This document shows, in pieces, positions 61,722 through 64,000 of a stretch of DNA of 64,000 nt. The first letter of the stretch is position 1; every line of letters begins with the position of its first letter. The DNA lies in contig CAYLVB010000009.1 in NCBI GenBank assembly GCA_964387075.1, forward strand, positions 124,001 through 188,000, read 5' to 3'. Made by a program: the position numbers and the translations under genes. Source of the DNA: PALSA-968 sp964387075. GTDB taxonomy: Bacteria > Bacteroidota > Bacteroidia > B-17B0 > Aurantibacillaceae. The notes below the pieces were generated by a model, which did not search any database, was not told where the DNA came from, and saw only the letters and a list, made by a program, of their open reading frames with translations.

Positions 61722-64000
61722 TTATCTAATGCTAAAGGCGGCCGATAACATGTACGACAGGCCCATCGCGTATGAATATTTGTTCGGGAATTTATCGATG
61801 TTGTTCACATCATGACGCAACTGCTCAATGCCCGAGTTCTTAAAGCTGTTATTGGTTAAATTGTTGATGATCAAAGTAAGGTTCACGCCGTATTTGCGTT
61901 TGAATAGGAAAGATTTACCCGCGATGAAGTCAACGGTATAGGCATCCGGCAAGCGCTCCTGCTTGATGATCTTTTTGTATTGTGGGTCGGTGGCTATGAA
62001 TTTACCTACAGCTTCGGCGGTACGACGGTCTGGATTAGCTTCCACGAAATTGTTGGCGAAATAATTGAAATGCGCTCCCACGAACCAATACTTCCTGGCA
62101 TTATACTTCACGCCCACAGAGCCTGCCGTTTGCGGGTTATTTCCCACACGGTAATTAATAAAATAGATCTGCCTGTTAACCGCCAGCAATTGTGCCGAAT
62201 TATCAGCGGAAATGATCGCCGTTGGCCTGTTGGTATACACGAACTGACCCTGTGCCAAAGCACCGGTCAATGAAACACGCTTGCGGATAATTCCTTCTAC
62301 TCCTAATTCAACGCCGTGATTCATCTGGTTCAATCCTGTCATCACATAATTCACGTTGGTCCGGAACACGTCATCAAAATAATTACGCTGCCAAACCTGG
62401 TTGTGTATCTGCGTATAATAATAAGTTGCGCGGGCACGGATGAAAGGATATTTCACCTGGTAGGTAAGATCACCCGATAGTATCTTTTCACTTCCATAGT
62501 TAGGCGCGATATCTGCTATCGCGTCATTCCTTGTCTGCATAGAAACAAAAGAAGCATTCGGTAGCGGCGGCTTGGTGATATAAGCCGTGTTCAGCAAAAT
62601 AAAATTACGGCCATTCACTTTATAAATAAGTCCGGCCTTTACGCCATAGTTCATAAAGTTCAGGGTCTTGCTGGCTCCTTTGGAAGTAGTCGGGAATTTT
62701 CCGTTCGCTACATTTCCCTCCCTGTAAAAAGAAGTATTGCTCACCGTAGCGCTCAAATACACATCAAAACGGTTGAACGTCTTTTCTACCTGTCCCCAAA
62801 CTTCATAGCGACTCGCGTTGATATTATAATCATACCCGAAAGCGTCTCCCTTACGAATTGCCTTATTCGGAGCTCCTAAGTTATTTTGCGTGACATTCGG
62901 GTCAGGAGAAAGCTGCTCGGCGAATTGATCCACATCCAGCCAGAAATCACCGCCCAAAAGGTCATTCACCACTTTATAGTGGCGCGTCCTTGACATATTA
63001 GCGTTCAAACCCGCGCTTATAAAGAATGTTTCAATGCGTGTATTATAAATACTGTTCAAGCCATAGGACTTAATATCATCGCGTTTTTCTTCTAAAATAT
63101 ATTTAGAACGTCTTCCGGTAATATTATTTCCCGCAACTCCCTCGGCGTTCTGGATGGTATACAGATTATTGTAATTGGCATTGTAAAAACCATTCCAGTT
63201 GATCTGCTGTATGCCGTTCACGTTATTCTCCCAATTGTACGTTTGCTGGTTATACCAATAAGGACTGGGGTAAGAACTGTTTGGACCATAATAACTGGGC
63301 AGGTATTGGTAATAATCCGGGTTGGGGTTTTTATCGTCAAACCAATTGAGGCCCGTTAAACTGGTACGACCGAAAGTATAATTTAAACTGGTGGTTAATT
63401 TAGAATCCTGGTCGATGTTCAAGGCATGCGAGAACAAAATGGAAGGTCGGTTGGTCTTACTTACTTTCGCGTTCCTTGCTTTAACACTACCGGTGGTAGA
63501 ATCGGTTTGGAAGCCCCAGAAAGAATTGTAGTAATTGTTCTTGGTTAGTTCGTAGGCTTCATCAATTGCCATACTTTGCCTGCCCTGTGTGATAGGAGCT
63601 CCGAAGCCGATCAATGAAATTGTGTTCTTGGCGTTAAGCTGTTTATCGGCCGCGAGATAGAATCCATAGCCCTGGAAAAAAGTTCCGGGAGCATAGCCTT
63701 CATTGGCGTAACGCGCAGTACCCGACGCGGTGAAGGCCCAGCCGTTCTTCATAAGCCCGGTAGCATACGTAGCTGTAACACGGTCCTTAAAGATGCGGTT
63801 GCCGCGGGAGTAAGAAACGCGGAGTCCTTTCTTATAAGAAGAAGCATAAACGTTCAGGTTATAATACCCGCCAATGTCGCCAAATGTTGAGCGTGAAAGT
63901 CCGAGACCGGTCTTTGTTTCCATGAAGCGGATCACATCGTTCATTCCGCCCCAGGTGCTCCAACCGGCAATACCATTCTCTAAACTGTTGATGCGAACGC
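61722..64000 (-). CDS. TonB-dependent receptor, N-terminus outside window
   Basis: Translation is open to the right edge: before MNDVIRFMETKTGLGL the frame continues with RINSLENGIAGWSTWGG, so the plug and N-terminal part lie outside. The visible 758 residues are barrel strands, rich in alternating aromatic residues (YGFYLAADKQLNAKNTISLI; YAMGLSYMLSAAFSIR at the end). It would take up a large solute across the outer membrane with TonB-ExbBD energy. Direct contact with the DUF5689-type lipoprotein gene (no gap) suggests one uptake complex. Confidence 0.9.
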   Translation of the reverse strand, partial: VRINSLENGIAGWSTWGGMNDVIRFMETKTGLGLSRSTFGDIGGYYNLNVYASSYKKGLRVSYSRGNRIFKDRVTATYATGLMKNGWAFTASGTARYANEGYAPGTFFQGYGFYLAADKQLNAKNTISLIGFGAPITQGRQSMAIDEAYELTKNNYYNSFWGFQTDSTTGSVKARNAKVSKTNRPSILFSHALNIDQDSKLTTSLNYTFGRTSLTGLNWFDDKNPNPDYYQYLPSYYGPNSSYPSPYWYNQQTYNWENNVNGIQQINWNGFYNANYNNLYTIQNAEGVAGNNITGRRSKYILEEKRDDIKSYGLNSIYNTRIETFFISAGLNANMSRTRHYKVVNDLLGGDFWLDVDQFAEQLSPDPNVTQNNLGAPNKAIRKGDAFGYDYNINASRYEVWGQVEKTFNRFDVYLSATVSNTSFYREGNVANGKFPTTSKGASKTLNFMNYGVKAGLIYKVNGRNFILLNTAYITKPPLPNASFVSMQTRNDAIADIAPNYGSEKILSGDLTYQVKYPFIRARATYYYTQIHNQVWQRNYFDDVFRTNVNYVMTGLNQMNHGVELGVEGIIRKRVSLTGALAQGQFVYTNRPTAIISADNSAQLLAVNRQIYFINYRVGNNPQTAGSVGVKYNARKYWFVGAHFNYFANNFVEANPDRRTAEAVGKFIATDPQYKKIIKQERLPDAYTVDFIAGKSFLFKRKYGVNLTLIINNLTNNSFKNSGIEQLRHDVNNIDKFPNKYSYAMGLSYMLSAAFSIR

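Overview
The window is a chromosomal segment of a member of the phylum Bacteroidota, probably a free-living or environmental one; I cannot place the family. The evidence is the Bacteroidota promoter pattern (TTG/TTTG near -33 and TAnnTTTG near -7) ahead of many genes, at least five secreted proteins with type IX secretion (T9SS) sorting domains (types A and B), PorE-like and PorG-like outer-membrane proteins, a TonB-dependent receptor with a DUF5689-type lipoprotein, and the acpP-fabF-rnc gene order. There are no phage, integrase, transposase, CRISPR, rRNA or tRNA genes. The window is a mosaic of housekeeping and cell-envelope genes plus some accessory genes and repeats.

Layout. 0-5.9 kb: a truncated secreted Ig-like protein, a small secreted protein, a PorE-like TPR/propeller/OmpA protein, fbp and a DUF58 protein. 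5.9-13.2 kb: trxA, a cationic amino acid permease, a GlcD-like FAD oxidase, a RecD-like helicase and recG. 13.2-15.6 kb: an MntA/HepT toxin-antitoxin pair whose toxin is frameshifted inside its catalytic motif, a small membrane protein and a MacB-type permease. 15.6-16.7 kb: a gene-free block of hairpin-bearing repeats holding a 100-N scaffold gap. 16.7-31.4 kb: a giant alpha-2-macroglobulin, a Fic protein and three T9SS cargo proteins, the last a 1.5-kaa PKD protein. 31.6-36.8 kb: a four-gene surface-glycan operon (O-antigen ligase-like, GT4, SDR epimerase, asparagine synthase). 36.9-40.8 kb: P5C dehydrogenase, pheS, a TPR protein, YqeY and a MIase-like protein. 40.8-44.4 kb: a T9SS subtilase, a lipoprotein and a second GT4. 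44.4-48.7 kb: acpP, fabF, rnc, PAP2, a small lipoprotein, nth and a small orphan protein. 48.9-56.3 kb: an M16 pair with a nitronate-monooxygenase-like gene, a PorG-like protein, an M28 peptidase, a SPOR protein and a methylpurine glycosylase. 56.3-57.0 kb: gene-free repeats. 57.0-58.9 kb: PspC, pirin, and nitroreductase overlapping a ferredoxin-like gene. 59-64 kb: a TonB receptor (truncated by the window), a DUF5689-type lipoprotein and a T9SS OB-fold protein in one operon.

How the genes work together. The envelope theme dominates: PorE-like and PorG-like proteins belong to the machinery that exports proteins carrying the C-terminal sorting domains seen here, and the glycan operon supplies surface polysaccharide. 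The most interesting non-gene signals are (i) a recurring -7 box exactly 4 nt before start codons, suggesting leaderless mRNAs; (ii) a perfect 13-bp inverted repeat with one arm in the spacer of a promoter; (iii) the paired-hairpin repeat family, whose motif recurs near 59 kb; and (iv) contig ends at the N gap that share exactly 55 nt, suggesting an assembly artefact. I found no convincing wholly new defence or mobile system; the TonB/DUF5689/OB-fold operon and the small orphan protein at 48.5 kb are the least understood loci.
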